The notes under the pieces were generated by a model that was given only the letters and a program-made list of their open reading frames with translations, searched no databases and had not been told where the DNA came from. A program made the position numbers and the translations under genes. Positions 38,520 through 46,800 of a DNA stretch of 55,441 nucleotides are shown one piece after another (position 1 is the first letter of the stretch; each line of letters opens with the position of its first letter). Source of the stretch: JASHSH01 sp036490215 (lineage in GTDB: Bacteria > Pseudomonadota > Alphaproteobacteria > Rhodospirillales > Magnetospirillaceae); NCBI GenBank assembly GCA_036490215.1, contig DASXEH010000024.1, forward strand, positions 1 to 55,441. The letters are read 5' to 3'.

Positions 38520-39116
38520 TCACAGCTGTTTGCGGATGCCGTCGACCAGCTGCGCGATGGTCACTTCGCCCGACAGGATGCCGCGATACTGGCCGTCCTT
38601 GCCCATGATGTAGATGATCGAGCTGTGGTCCATGCTGTAGCTGCCGTCTTTCTCGACGTGCTTCTGGGCATAGACGTGATATTCGTGCTCGACCGATTGG
38701 ATCGCATCGGGCGTGCCGGTCAGGCCCACCAGATCGGGTGCGAAATTGGCAGCGTAATCGCCGATCACCTTCTGCGTGTCGCGCTCGGGATCGACGGTGA
38801 TGAACAGCGATGCCACCTGCTTGCGCTCATCGGGCGTCAGCTTGTCGAGCGCCTGGCCCATCATACCGAGAGTCGTCGGACACACATCCGGGCAATAGGT
38901 GTAGCCGAAATAGACCAGCATCAGTTTGCCGCGGAAATCCTGATCGGTGACGGTCTTGCCGGTCTTGTCCTGTAGCGCGAAGGCGCCGCCGATCGAGGCG
39001 GTACTCGATGATTGCAGGCGCGGCAGCACCACCACAACGGCGATCACGATCGCCACGACCGCAAACAGAATCAGCGGCAGGAAACGGCGGACTTGCGGAG
39101 AGGATTTCTGGGGCAT
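38520..39116 (-). CDS. SCO1/SenC-family copper chaperone
   Basis: A 198-residue membrane-anchored thioredoxin-fold protein. One N-terminal helix (FLPLILFAVVAIVIAVVVVL) anchors it in the inner membrane facing the periplasm. Copper ligands are Cys75 and Cys79 in the CPDVCP motif and His164 in DHSS. SCO proteins deliver copper to the CuA site of cytochrome c oxidase. Its position between cobA and cobB is unusual and probably incidental, since these genes share a strand but a repeat element separates it from cobB. Confidence 0.92.
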   Translation of the reverse strand: MPQKSSPQVRRFLPLILFAVVAIVIAVVVVLPRLQSSSTASIGGAFALQDKTGKTVTDQDFRGKLMLVYFGYTYCPDVCPTTLGMMGQALDKLTPDERKQVASLFITVDPERDTQKVIGDYAANFAPDLVGLTGTPDAIQSVEHEYHVYAQKHVEKDGSYSMDHSSIIYIMGKDGQYRGILSGEVTIAQLVDGIRKQL

Positions 39117-39156
39117 GGGAACCGGCTGGTCTGTGAGCGGAACGGCGGATTGCCGA

Positions 39157-39942
39157 TCATATAGTATCGGGGTGGAACCAATCCAACTGCTCGCGCAGGC
39201 GCACCACTTCGCCCACCACCAGCATCGCCGGCGGTTCGATCATAGCCTTGCGTGCGGCGGCGGCAATTTCGGCCAGCGGCGCTTCGATCACCTTCTGATG
39301 GGCGGTCGCGGCGCGCGAGATGATGGCCGCCGGTTCCTGCGCCGAGCGGCCCGCATCGATCAGCCGCCGCGCAATTTCGTCGAGATGCGACAATGCCATA
39401 TAGAAGACGAGCACGGGAATGCCGCCGGCCAGCTTGCCCCAATCCACCGCCTCGGGCACTTCGCCGCTCGCGTCATAGCCGGTGATGAAGGCCACCGCCA
39501 CATTGGCGCCGCGTGCCGTGGCCGGAATACCGGCATAGGCCAGGCCGCCAACGCCGGCGGTGATTCCCGGCACCACGCGGAACGGCACCTTGGCTTCCAC
39601 CAGGCGCAGGGCCTCGTCAGCGCCACGGCCGAAAACGAACGGGTCGCCGCCCTTCAGGCGCAGCACACGCTTTCCTGTTTGCGCCAGCGTCACCAGCCGC
39701 TCGGAGATATCGGGCTGCTTGGCCGAGGGGCGACCGCCGCGTTTGCCGGCATATTCCTTGGCGGCATCAGGCCGCGCCAGGGCCAGAATGCGCTCATCGA
39801 CCAGCGCGTCATAGACGACCACGTCGGCCTCGCGCAGCGCATGCAGCGCCAGCAGCGACAACAGACCGGGCTCGCCGGGACCGGCGCCCACCAGCCAAAC
39901 CTGGCCGGGGCGGAACTCGGGCATGGGAACAGGAATTTCCAT
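39157..39942 (-). CDS. cobA: Uroporphyrinogen-III C-methyltransferase (SUMT)
   Basis: A 261-residue S-adenosylmethionine-dependent enzyme that methylates uroporphyrinogen III at C2 and C7 to give precorrin-2, the entry to B12 and siroheme. Motifs are WLVGAGPGEPGLLSLLALHA at the N-terminus, RLKGGDPFVFGRGADEALRL in the middle, and PAMLVVGEVVRLREQL at the C-terminus. It lacks the CysG dehydrogenase/ferrochelatase domain. The ATG at 39942 or an in-frame ATG at 39924 are both possible. It is divergent from cobK across a family E palindromic element. Confidence 0.94.
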   Translation of the reverse strand: MEIPVPMPEFRPGQVWLVGAGPGEPGLLSLLALHALREADVVVYDALVDERILALARPDAAKEYAGKRGGRPSAKQPDISERLVTLAQTGKRVLRLKGGDPFVFGRGADEALRLVEAKVPFRVVPGITAGVGGLAYAGIPATARGANVAVAFITGYDASGEVPEAVDWGKLAGGIPVLVFYMALSHLDEIARRLIDAGRSAQEPAAIISRAATAHQKVIEAPLAEIAAAARKAMIEPPAMLVVGEVVRLREQLDWFHPDTI

Positions 39943-39989
39943 GGGCGGACTATAGCGGCTGGAGACCGCAACGCCACTGCGTTGACGCG

Positions 39990-40064
39990 TTCACCCTTCC
40001 CCGTCGAGGGGAGGGACTAAAAGTGAAGTTCCCTCCCCCTTGCGGGGAGGGACAGGGTGGGGGC
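39990..40064. repeat. Palindromic element, family E copy 1 (intergenic)
   Basis: CACCCTTCCCCGTCGAGGGG leads into AGGGACT, and the second half is CCCTCCCCCTTGCGGGGAGG followed by GACAGGGTGGGGGCG. It is in the divergent gap between cobA and cobK. Three further copies lie in frame inside cobN, cobQ and cobH. Confidence 0.8.
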
Positions 40065-40084
40065 GCACAGAGTAGGTTCGCAAG

Positions 40085-40777
40085 ATGGCGCAGAGACCAC
40101 GCGAAAAAATTCTCATTCTCGGCGGCACGGCCGAAGCGGCGGCATTGGCGCGGCGGCTGGTGGCGGAAAAGCCCGAGGCCGAGATCATCACCTCGCTGGC
40201 GGGCCGGGTGATTGCCCGTCGCCCGTTGCCGGGCACGGTGCGCATCGGCGGCTTCGGCGGCGTCGAGGGAATGATCAAATATCTGCGCCAGGCCAAGATC
40301 ACGCGGGTGATCGACAGCACCCATCCCTTCGCCGCCGTGATCTCGGCTCAGGCGCGCACCGCCTGCGCCAAGCTGCGTCTGCCGCTCAATGTGCTGGAAC
40401 GGCCGATGTGGACGAAGCATCCCGGCGATTGCTGGCATTGGGCCGACGACATGGCCATGGCCGCGCGCATGGCCGCCAAAGCGCGGCGCGTTTTCATCAC
40501 GGTGGGCACGAAGGAGCTTCTGCCTTTCGCGCGCTGGGGCGGGCCGTTCTACGTGGTGCGGCTGATCGAACCGCCGCCGCGCCCGCTGCCCTTCCGGCAC
40601 TATGGCTTGGTGCTGGGCCGCGGTCCGTTCACCGTGGCCGAGGAACTGACTTTGCTGCGCACCTTCGACATCGATCTCGTCGTCACCAAAGCCAGCGGTG
40701 GCGCGGCAACGGAGGCGAAGCTGATCGCCGCGCGGAAGCTCGGGATTCCGGTGCTGCTGGTGAAGCGGCCGCGATAG
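40085..40777 (+). CDS. cobK: Precorrin-6A reductase
   Basis: A 230-residue NADPH-dependent enzyme that reduces precorrin-6A to 6B (dihydroprecorrin-6). The N-terminal nucleotide-binding segment is ILILGGTAEAAALARRLVAE. The family's STHPFAAVISAQARTACAKL, then RVFITVGTKELLPFARWGGP and DIDLVVTKASGGAATEAKLI are all visible. The ATG at 40085 follows the family E element directly. Convergent with the pseudo-HtrA gene; a family A element separates them. Confidence 0.93.
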   Translation: MAQRPREKILILGGTAEAAALARRLVAEKPEAEIITSLAGRVIARRPLPGTVRIGGFGGVEGMIKYLRQAKITRVIDSTHPFAAVISAQARTACAKLRLPLNVLERPMWTKHPGDCWHWADDMAMAARMAAKARRVFITVGTKELLPFARWGGPFYVVRLIEPPPRPLPFRHYGLVLGRGPFTVAEELTLLRTFDIDLVVTKASGGAATEAKLIAARKLGIPVLLVKRPR

Positions 40778-40805
40778 TTCGCGCAAAGACTGTGAGTTAT
40801 TTTTT

Positions 40806-40894
40806 CGTCATGGCCGGGCTTGTCCCGGCCATCCACGTCTTTGTCGATCCCGAAAAGGAAGGCGTGGATGCCCGGGACAAGCCCGGGCATGACG
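40806..40894. repeat. Palindromic element, family A copy 4
   Basis: It runs from CGTCATGGCCGGGCTTGTCC to GCCCGGGCATGACG with the paired-hairpin layout. It is between two convergent genes (cobK and the HtrA-like gene). Confidence 0.85.
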
Positions 40895-40936
40895 TGATGG
40901 AGAGTTTGTTGAGTGGTGGCCTCCGAAACGGGCTGC

Positions 40937-41908
40937 CTAATGCAGCTTCGGCCCTTTGAAGAATCGCGTGCGATCGGATGACGTGACCGCTGCATCGATC
41001 ATGGCGCGGGCGCGGGAGAGCCGCAGCGGAATCACCGTGCCGGCTGTGCCGCGCGCCCAGATCGAACGCCACAGGCTGATCAGATCGCCCACCTCGACAT
41101 CGCCCACCGCGACGATGCGATCGCCGACGCGAATCCCGGCTTTGTCGGCGGGTCCGCCGGGCGAGAGGCGCTGCACGAAGACATGACCCTCGTTCTCGGC
41201 ACAATACACGCCAAGCCAGGGCCGCGGCGGCATCGACGAGCGGCCTTGCCTGAGCAGATCGTCGAGGATCGGCGTCAGCAATTCCACCGGCACCACCATA
41301 TTGAGATCGACTTGCTCACCCTCGGGCGTGCTTTGCTGCACCACCAGCGAACCGACGCCGAGCAGCTTGCCGTCCTGACCGATCAGCGCGCCGCCGCCCC
41401 AGAAGGGATGCGCCGGCCCGGTGAAGAACGGCCGATCGACGAGATATTCCCAATAGCCGGCGAAGGGCCGCCGGCCGATCACTTCCACTTTGACCGAATG
41501 GGTGCGGCCGCCCGCGCCGGCGAAGAGTGCTTCGGTGCCCGCTTCGATCGTCGATGAATCGCCAAGCTCCAGGGCCGGCAGATCGAGCCGGCCCAGCGCC
41601 TGCACCAGCGCAAATCCGGTCGGCTGGTCGATCGCCAGCACATGGCCCTGCACCACGCCGGCCGCCGTCGTCATCCACACGGTTTCGGCCTCGGTGACCA
41701 GATAACCGATGGTCAGCACCAGGCCCTTCTTGCTGATCAGTACGCCGTTGCCGGCGCGTTCCGTACCCAGCAATGGCGCGGTGAAGGCATCGGACGGGAC
41801 AGTCGTCTTGATCGCCACCACGGCACGCAGCGCATCTTCGAGATCGAAGTCATAGCGTTCGGGCTGGGGCTGAAGACGGTCGGGAATCTTCCACTCGGGT
41901 TCTTTCAT
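40937..41908 (-). CDS. HtrA-like protein with degenerate catalytic site and PDZ domain
   Basis: A 323-residue protein with a trypsin-like fold (residues 25-215) and a C-terminal PDZ domain (residues 225-320, HVFVQRLSPGGPADKAGIRV then GDRIVAVGDVEV). Aligned by eye with HtrA proteases, all three catalytic residues are lost. Tyr69 stands where the His of the NHVV motif lies (LTIGYLV), Gly98 where the Asp of TDLA lies (DQPTGFALV), and Gly171 where the Ser of GNSGG lies (FWGGGAL). ATG 41908 begins the conserved-looking N-terminus; there is no signal peptide. It is probably a binding or scaffolding protein and not a protease. It is divergent from the B12 riboswitch. Confidence 0.82.
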   Translation of the reverse strand: MKEPEWKIPDRLQPQPERYDFDLEDALRAVVAIKTTVPSDAFTAPLLGTERAGNGVLISKKGLVLTIGYLVTEAETVWMTTAAGVVQGHVLAIDQPTGFALVQALGRLDLPALELGDSSTIEAGTEALFAGAGGRTHSVKVEVIGRRPFAGYWEYLVDRPFFTGPAHPFWGGGALIGQDGKLLGVGSLVVQQSTPEGEQVDLNMVVPVELLTPILDDLLRQGRSSMPPRPWLGVYCAENEGHVFVQRLSPGGPADKAGIRVGDRIVAVGDVEVGDLISLWRSIWARGTAGTVIPLRLSRARAMIDAAVTSSDRTRFFKGPKLH

Positions 41909-41949
41909 AGGCCGACTCTGCCGCAGGGAAGGGATAGGATGCAATTGCG

Positions 41950-42120
41950 GTTACATGGTGCTAACCTAAATTTGCATTCGGGACAGGGAAGTCCGGTCAC
42001 AATCCGGCGCTGCCCCCGCAACTGTAACGGGTTCGGCCACGGCACTGGCCACTGGCTTCGGAAGAAGTTGGGAAGGCGCCGCAGCCTGCGAATCCCGAGC
42101 CAGGAGACCTCCCCGAACGC
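41950..42120 (+). ncRNA. Cobalamin riboswitch
   Basis: The aptamer core is intact and in order: GGGAAGTCCGGTCACAATCC, then GGCGCTGCCCCCGCAACTGT, CCACTGG, TGGGAAGGCG, GCGAATCCCG and the B12 box AGCCAGGAGACCT (42098-42110). It lies upstream of cobP on the plus strand and would lower expression of the cobP-to-cobQ operon when adenosylcobalamin is abundant. The exact 5' end is uncertain. The downstream 42134-42150 hairpin could be the expression platform. Confidence 0.95.
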
Positions 42121-42133
42121 AAATGGCTTTTCC

Positions 42134-42150
42134 ATCCTCGGAGGGAGGAT
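42134..42150 (+). promoter_or_regulatory. Shine-Dalgarno hairpin downstream of the riboswitch
   Basis: ATCCTC (42134-42139) pairs with GAGGAT (42145-42150). The GGAGG of the cobP ribosome-binding site is the loop and upper part of the stem. This small hairpin could occlude translation initiation at the TTG codon (42154) and is a plausible expression platform. It has only six base pairs, so the regulatory state cannot be decided by eye. Confidence 0.5.
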
Positions 42151-42153
42151 CGC

Positions 42154-42729
42154 TTGCCCGATGCCGCCGCCACTTCCGTGGCGCAGTCTGACGTTTTTGT
42201 TGCGGCCAACTTGGCGCCCTTGACTCTGGTGCTGGGCGGGGCGCGTTCGGGCAAAAGCACCTATGCCGAATCTTTGCTCGCCGGCCATCCCGCGCCGATC
42301 TATCTCGCCACCGGCCAGGCCGGCGATGGCGAGATGGCAGAGCGCATCCGCCTTCATCGCGAACGGCGCGGTGCTGCGTGGCGCACGGTGGAGGCGCCGT
42401 TCGATCTCGCTGGTGCGGTGCAGGTCGAAGCGCAGCCGGGCCACGCGATCCTGGTCGATTGCCTGACATTGTGGATCTCGAATCTGATGGGCGCGGCGCG
42501 TGATATCGAGGGCGAAAGCGCGCGGCTGGTTGCGGCGCTCGGCGGTTTGCGCGCGCCGGTGGTGTTCGTCTCGAACGAGGTCGGCCTGGGCATCGTGCCC
42601 GACAATGCGCTGGCGCGGCAATTTCGCGATCATGCCGGCCGCCTCAACCAACGCATCGCTGCCGCCTGTCAGCGGGTTGTGTTCGTCGCGGCCGGGTTGC
42701 CGCTGGTACTGAAGGATCAAAAAGCATGA
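42154..42729 (+). CDS. cobP: Bifunctional adenosylcobinamide kinase / guanylyltransferase
   Basis: A 191-residue enzyme that phosphorylates adenosylcobinamide and forms GDP-cobinamide. The P-loop is LGGARSGKSTYAESLL near residues 27-42. RIRLHRERRGAAWRTVEAPF and LVDCLTLWISNLM are family motifs. The start appears to be TTG, because the GGAGGGAGGA ribosome-binding site lies just upstream and the nearby ATG is out of frame; a GTG 24 bp later is an alternative. It is the first gene after the cobalamin riboswitch and overlaps cobW by 4 bp. Confidence 0.93.
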   Translation: MPDAAATSVAQSDVFVAANLAPLTLVLGGARSGKSTYAESLLAGHPAPIYLATGQAGDGEMAERIRLHRERRGAAWRTVEAPFDLAGAVQVEAQPGHAILVDCLTLWISNLMGAARDIEGESARLVAALGGLRAPVVFVSNEVGLGIVPDNALARQFRDHAGRLNQRIAAACQRVVFVAAGLPLVLKDQKA

Positions 42730-43742
42730 GCAAGATTCCCGCCACAGTGGTGAGCGGCTTTCTCGGCGCCGGCAAAACGACGCTGGTGCGTCATCTGATG
42801 GAAAACGCCAATGGCAAGCGCATCGCGCTGATCGTGAATGAGTTCGGCGATCAGGGCGTGGATGGTTCATTGCTCGAAGCCTGCGATCTGCCCGACTGCA
42901 AGCCCGAAGACATCGTCGAGCTGGCGAATGGCTGTCTCTGCTGCACTGTGGCCGACGAGTTTCTGCCGACGATGGAAAAACTGCTCGACCGGCCGCAGCC
43001 GCCCGATCACATCCTGATCGAAACCTCCGGCCTCGCGCTGCCCAAGCCGCTGGTGAAAGCCTTCGATTGGCCCAGCATGCGCCCGCGCGTCACCGTGGAC
43101 GGCGTGGTGATCGTGGTCGATGGTCCGGCTTTTGCCGCCGGCAAGTTCGCGTCCACCCCCGAGCAGATGGCGCGGCCCGATCATGACAACCCGATCGAAG
43201 AGACCTTCGTCGATCAGCTCGCCTGCGCCGATCTGGTGCTGCTCAACAAATCCGATCTGATCCCCGGCGATGCGTTGGTGGGTGTCGAGGCCGATCTGCG
43301 TGCGCGGCTGCGGCCGGGAATCAAAATGATCACCACACGCCATGGTGCCGCCGATGTGCGGCTGTTACTGGGCCTCGATGCCGCCGCCGAAGACGATCTC
43401 GCCGCGCGGCCGAGCCTGCATGATTCGGCCACCGATCACGACCACGACGATTTCGACAGTTTCGCCGTGCAGGTTGCTGCCGTGACCGATCCGGCGCATG
43501 TGTTGGCGCGGCTCGCGCGTGTGCTGGAGTCGCATGACATCCTGCGGCTCAAGGGCTTTCTCTCCGTCACCGGCAAGGAGCTGCGCCATGTGGTGCAGGC
43601 GGTGGGTACGCGCGTGTCCGGCTACTACGATCGCCCATGGAGCGCCAACGAGCCGCGCCACGGCCGTCTCGTGGTGATCGGCATGAAGGGCCTGCCGCAG
43701 GACGCGATCACGGCCGCAATTCAGGCGGCGGTTAGCGGATGA
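42726..43742 (+). CDS. cobW: CobW-family GTPase / metallochaperone
   Basis: A 338-residue G3E GTPase. The P-loop is GFLGAGKTTLV (residues 11-21), the metal-binding CxCC is C70-L-C72-C73 (NGCLCCTV), the switch region ETSGLALPKPLVKA follows, and the base-recognition LNKSDLI is present. A His/Asp-rich loop (DSATDHDHDDFD) precedes the C-terminal CobW_C domain. CobW is thought to help deliver cobalt to the late cobaltochelatase. The ATG overlaps the cobP stop (ATGA). A family B palindromic element separates it from cobN. Confidence 0.94.
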   Translation: MSKIPATVVSGFLGAGKTTLVRHLMENANGKRIALIVNEFGDQGVDGSLLEACDLPDCKPEDIVELANGCLCCTVADEFLPTMEKLLDRPQPPDHILIETSGLALPKPLVKAFDWPSMRPRVTVDGVVIVVDGPAFAAGKFASTPEQMARPDHDNPIEETFVDQLACADLVLLNKSDLIPGDALVGVEADLRARLRPGIKMITTRHGAADVRLLLGLDAAAEDDLAARPSLHDSATDHDHDDFDSFAVQVAAVTDPAHVLARLARVLESHDILRLKGFLSVTGKELRHVVQAVGTRVSGYYDRPWSANEPRHGRLVVIGMKGLPQDAITAAIQAAVSG

Positions 43743-43777
43743 TCGCGATGGGTTGTGTTCTTGATGCGAATCCAGTT

Positions 43778-43852
43778 CGTCACCCCCGCGCAGGCGGGGG
43801 TCCAGGGCCACATGGGGAACGGCTCTGGATTCCCGCTTTCGCGGGAATGACG
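43778..43852. repeat. Palindromic element, family B copy 1 (intergenic)
   Basis: It starts CGTCACCCCCGCGCAGGCGG and ends TCCCGCTTTCGCGGGAATGACG, with GGCTCTGGA before the last hairpin. It is in the cobW-cobN gap. The sequence is closely similar to the in-frame copy inside cobQ at 49743. Confidence 0.85.
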
Positions 43853-43876
43853 AAAAAAAAGAACGCTACGCTCTGA

Positions 43877-46800
43877 ATGCACCTCCTCGCCACAACACCC
43901 GGCACGATCAGCGACGGCGCCGAAGCTGTCGATCTCGGTCAGACGCCGGGCGAGATTGTCTTTCTGTCTGCCGCCGACAGCGAGCTTGCCTGCCTCGCGC
44001 AGGCCTTGCCGAAAGTGCCGGGCGTCACCTTGCGCCTGGCCAATCTCATGCGGCTGCAGCACCCGATGTCGGTCGACGTCTATACCGATGCGGTGCTGCG
44101 CCACGCGAAGCTGATCGCCGTGCGCCTGCTGGGTGGGCGCGGCTATTGGAGCTATGGCGTCGAACAGATCGAGGCGATCGGCCGCGAACGTGACATCCCG
44201 GTCGTCTTTCTGCCGGGCGACGATCAGCCCGATGCCGACCTCGCGTCGCGTTCGACCGTCGCTCCGGCAGCAGCGCATCGGCTGTGGCAGTATCTCGTCC
44301 ATGGCGGCGCGGCAAATGCCGAACAGTTCCTGCGCCATGCGGCGACGCTGATCGGCAAGGACGATGACTGGCGTGAGCCGGCGCCGCTTCCGCCCGCCGG
44401 CCTCTATCCGCCGGGACGCTCCCTCAACGATCTGCGCGCGCAGTGGATCGAGGGCCAGCCGCTCGCGGCCCTCACTGTCTATCGCGCATCGGTCCAGGCC
44501 GGCGACACGGCGGTCGTCGAAGCGCTGCTCGTGGCGCTGGAACGGCGCGGCCTGAATGTGTTGCCGGTCTTCGTGGCCAGCCTCAAGGATCCCGTTGCCG
44601 CTGCCACGCTCGCCGAGTTGCTGGCCGCGCATCCGCCCGATATCGCGCTGACCACCACCGCGTTTGCGGTCGCCGCGCCGGGCCGTGCGATGGAGACGCC
44701 TTTCGCCGCGGCCGATTGTCCGGTGCTCCAGGTGATTCTGGCCGGCACCAGCGAGCAACAATGGCGCGACTCGGCCGCCGGCCTCGGCCCGCGCGACATC
44801 GCCATGAACATGGCGCTGCCCGAGGTCGATGGCCGCATCATCACGCGTGCGGTCGGATTCAAGGCGGCGGCGCGGCGCGGCGCAGCCACCGAATGCGACA
44901 TCGTCACCATGCAGCCGGTCGCCGATCGCGTCGATTTCGTCGCCGATCTTGCGGCCAACTGGACCAAGCTGCGGCGCAAGCCGGTGGCCGAGCGGCGCAT
45001 CGCGCTGATCATGGCCAACTACCCCAATCGCGATGGCCGCATCGGCAATGGCGTGGGGCTCGACACACCCGCGAGTGTCGTCGATGCGCTTCACGCGCTG
45101 GCCAAGGCTGGTTATCGCGCAGGGGATCTGCCGGCCGACGGCGCGGCGCTGATGAGCATGTTGCTGGCCGGGCCAACCAACGCGCTGGCTGGCCGCGGCG
45201 CGAAGTTGGTGCGCGAGTCGATCCTGCTCACCGACTACACGGCCTTCTTCAATGCGTTGCCCCAGGAATTGCGCGATGCGGTCAATGCCCGCTGGGGCGC
45301 GGCGGAGGACGATCCGCATTTCGTGCCGGGCGAGCTGCATTGCGGCGACTTCTTTCTCGCCGCGCTGCGCTTCGGCAATCTCGTCGTCGCCGTGCAGCCG
45401 GCGCGCGGCTACAACATCGATCCGTCGTCGAGCTATCACGATCCCGCGCTGGTGCCGCCGCACCACTATCTCGCGTTCCATGCGTGGCTGCGCGATCAGT
45501 TCCGCGCCGATGCCGTGGTGCAGATGGGCAAGCATGGTAATCTCGAATGGCTGCCGGGCAAGGGCGCGGCGCTATCGGCATCGTGCTTCCCCGAAGCGGC
45601 GCTGGGTCCGTTGCCGCATCTCTATCCGTTCATCGTTAACGATCCGGGCGAGGGCACGCAGGCCAAACGCCGCGCCCAGGCCGTGGTGATCGACCACCTG
45701 ACGCCGCCGCTGACCCGCGCCGGCAGCCATGGCCCGCTCGTGCAACTCGAACGGCTGGTGGATGAATATTACGACGCTGCCACGCTCGACCCGCGCCGCA
45801 TCAAGGTGCTGACCGATGAGCTCGTGGCGCTGCTGCGTTCGACCGGTCTTGATCAGGATTGCGGCATCGCCGCCAACGAAGCGATCCCCAGTGCGCTCAA
45901 GAAACTCGACAACCATCTCTGCGAGTTGAAAGAGCTGCAGATCCGCGACGGGCTGCACATCTTCGGCCGGTCACCCTCGGGCGGTGAACTGGCCGAGCTG
46001 GTGGTCGCCATCGCACGCGCACCGCGTGGCAGCGCGCCGGATCAGGCATCGTTGCTGCGGGCCCTGGCCGACGATCTCGCACTCGGCTTCGATCCGCTCG
46101 ATTGCGTCATGGGTGATGCGTGGATGGGTGCGAGGCCGGACGTGTTGGAGAACCCCCACCCCAACCCCTCCCCGCAAGGGGGAGGGGCCTCGCTTTCAAA
46201 TCCCCTCCCCTCGACGGGGAGGGGTTTGGGGTGGGGTGCCGAGCACAATGGCGGGTGGCGTACGTACGGCGACACCGTAGAACGTCTTGAAGCTCTAGCG
46301 CTGTCGTTTGTCGATGGTGCGCACATACCCGACCCCGCCTGGACGCGCACTGCCGCCGTTCTAGCTTGGATCGAACGCAGCCTGCGTCCCGCCATTGAAT
46401 CGAGTGGCGCGGCGGAGACAAACGCGCTGTTGCGTGGTCTCGATGGGCGCTTCATTCCGCCAGGACCATCGGGCGCGCCCAGCCGCGGCCGGCCCGAGGT
46501 TTTGCCGACGGGGCGCAATTTCTATTCGGTCGATACGCGCGCTTTGCCGACACCCGCCGCCTGGCATCTGGGGTGGAAGTCGGCGGCGCTGCTGCTCGAC
46601 CGTCATCGCCAGGATCATGGCGAATGGCCGCGCGCCATCGCGCTCTCGGCCTGGGGCACCAGCGCGATGCGCACCGGCGGCGACGACATCGCCCAAGCCT
46701 TGGCGCTGATCGGTGTGCGCCCACGCTGGGATGAGTCCTCGCGCCGCGTCGTTGGTTTCGAGATTCTCCCTGCCTCGATCCTGGATCGCCCGCGCGTCGA

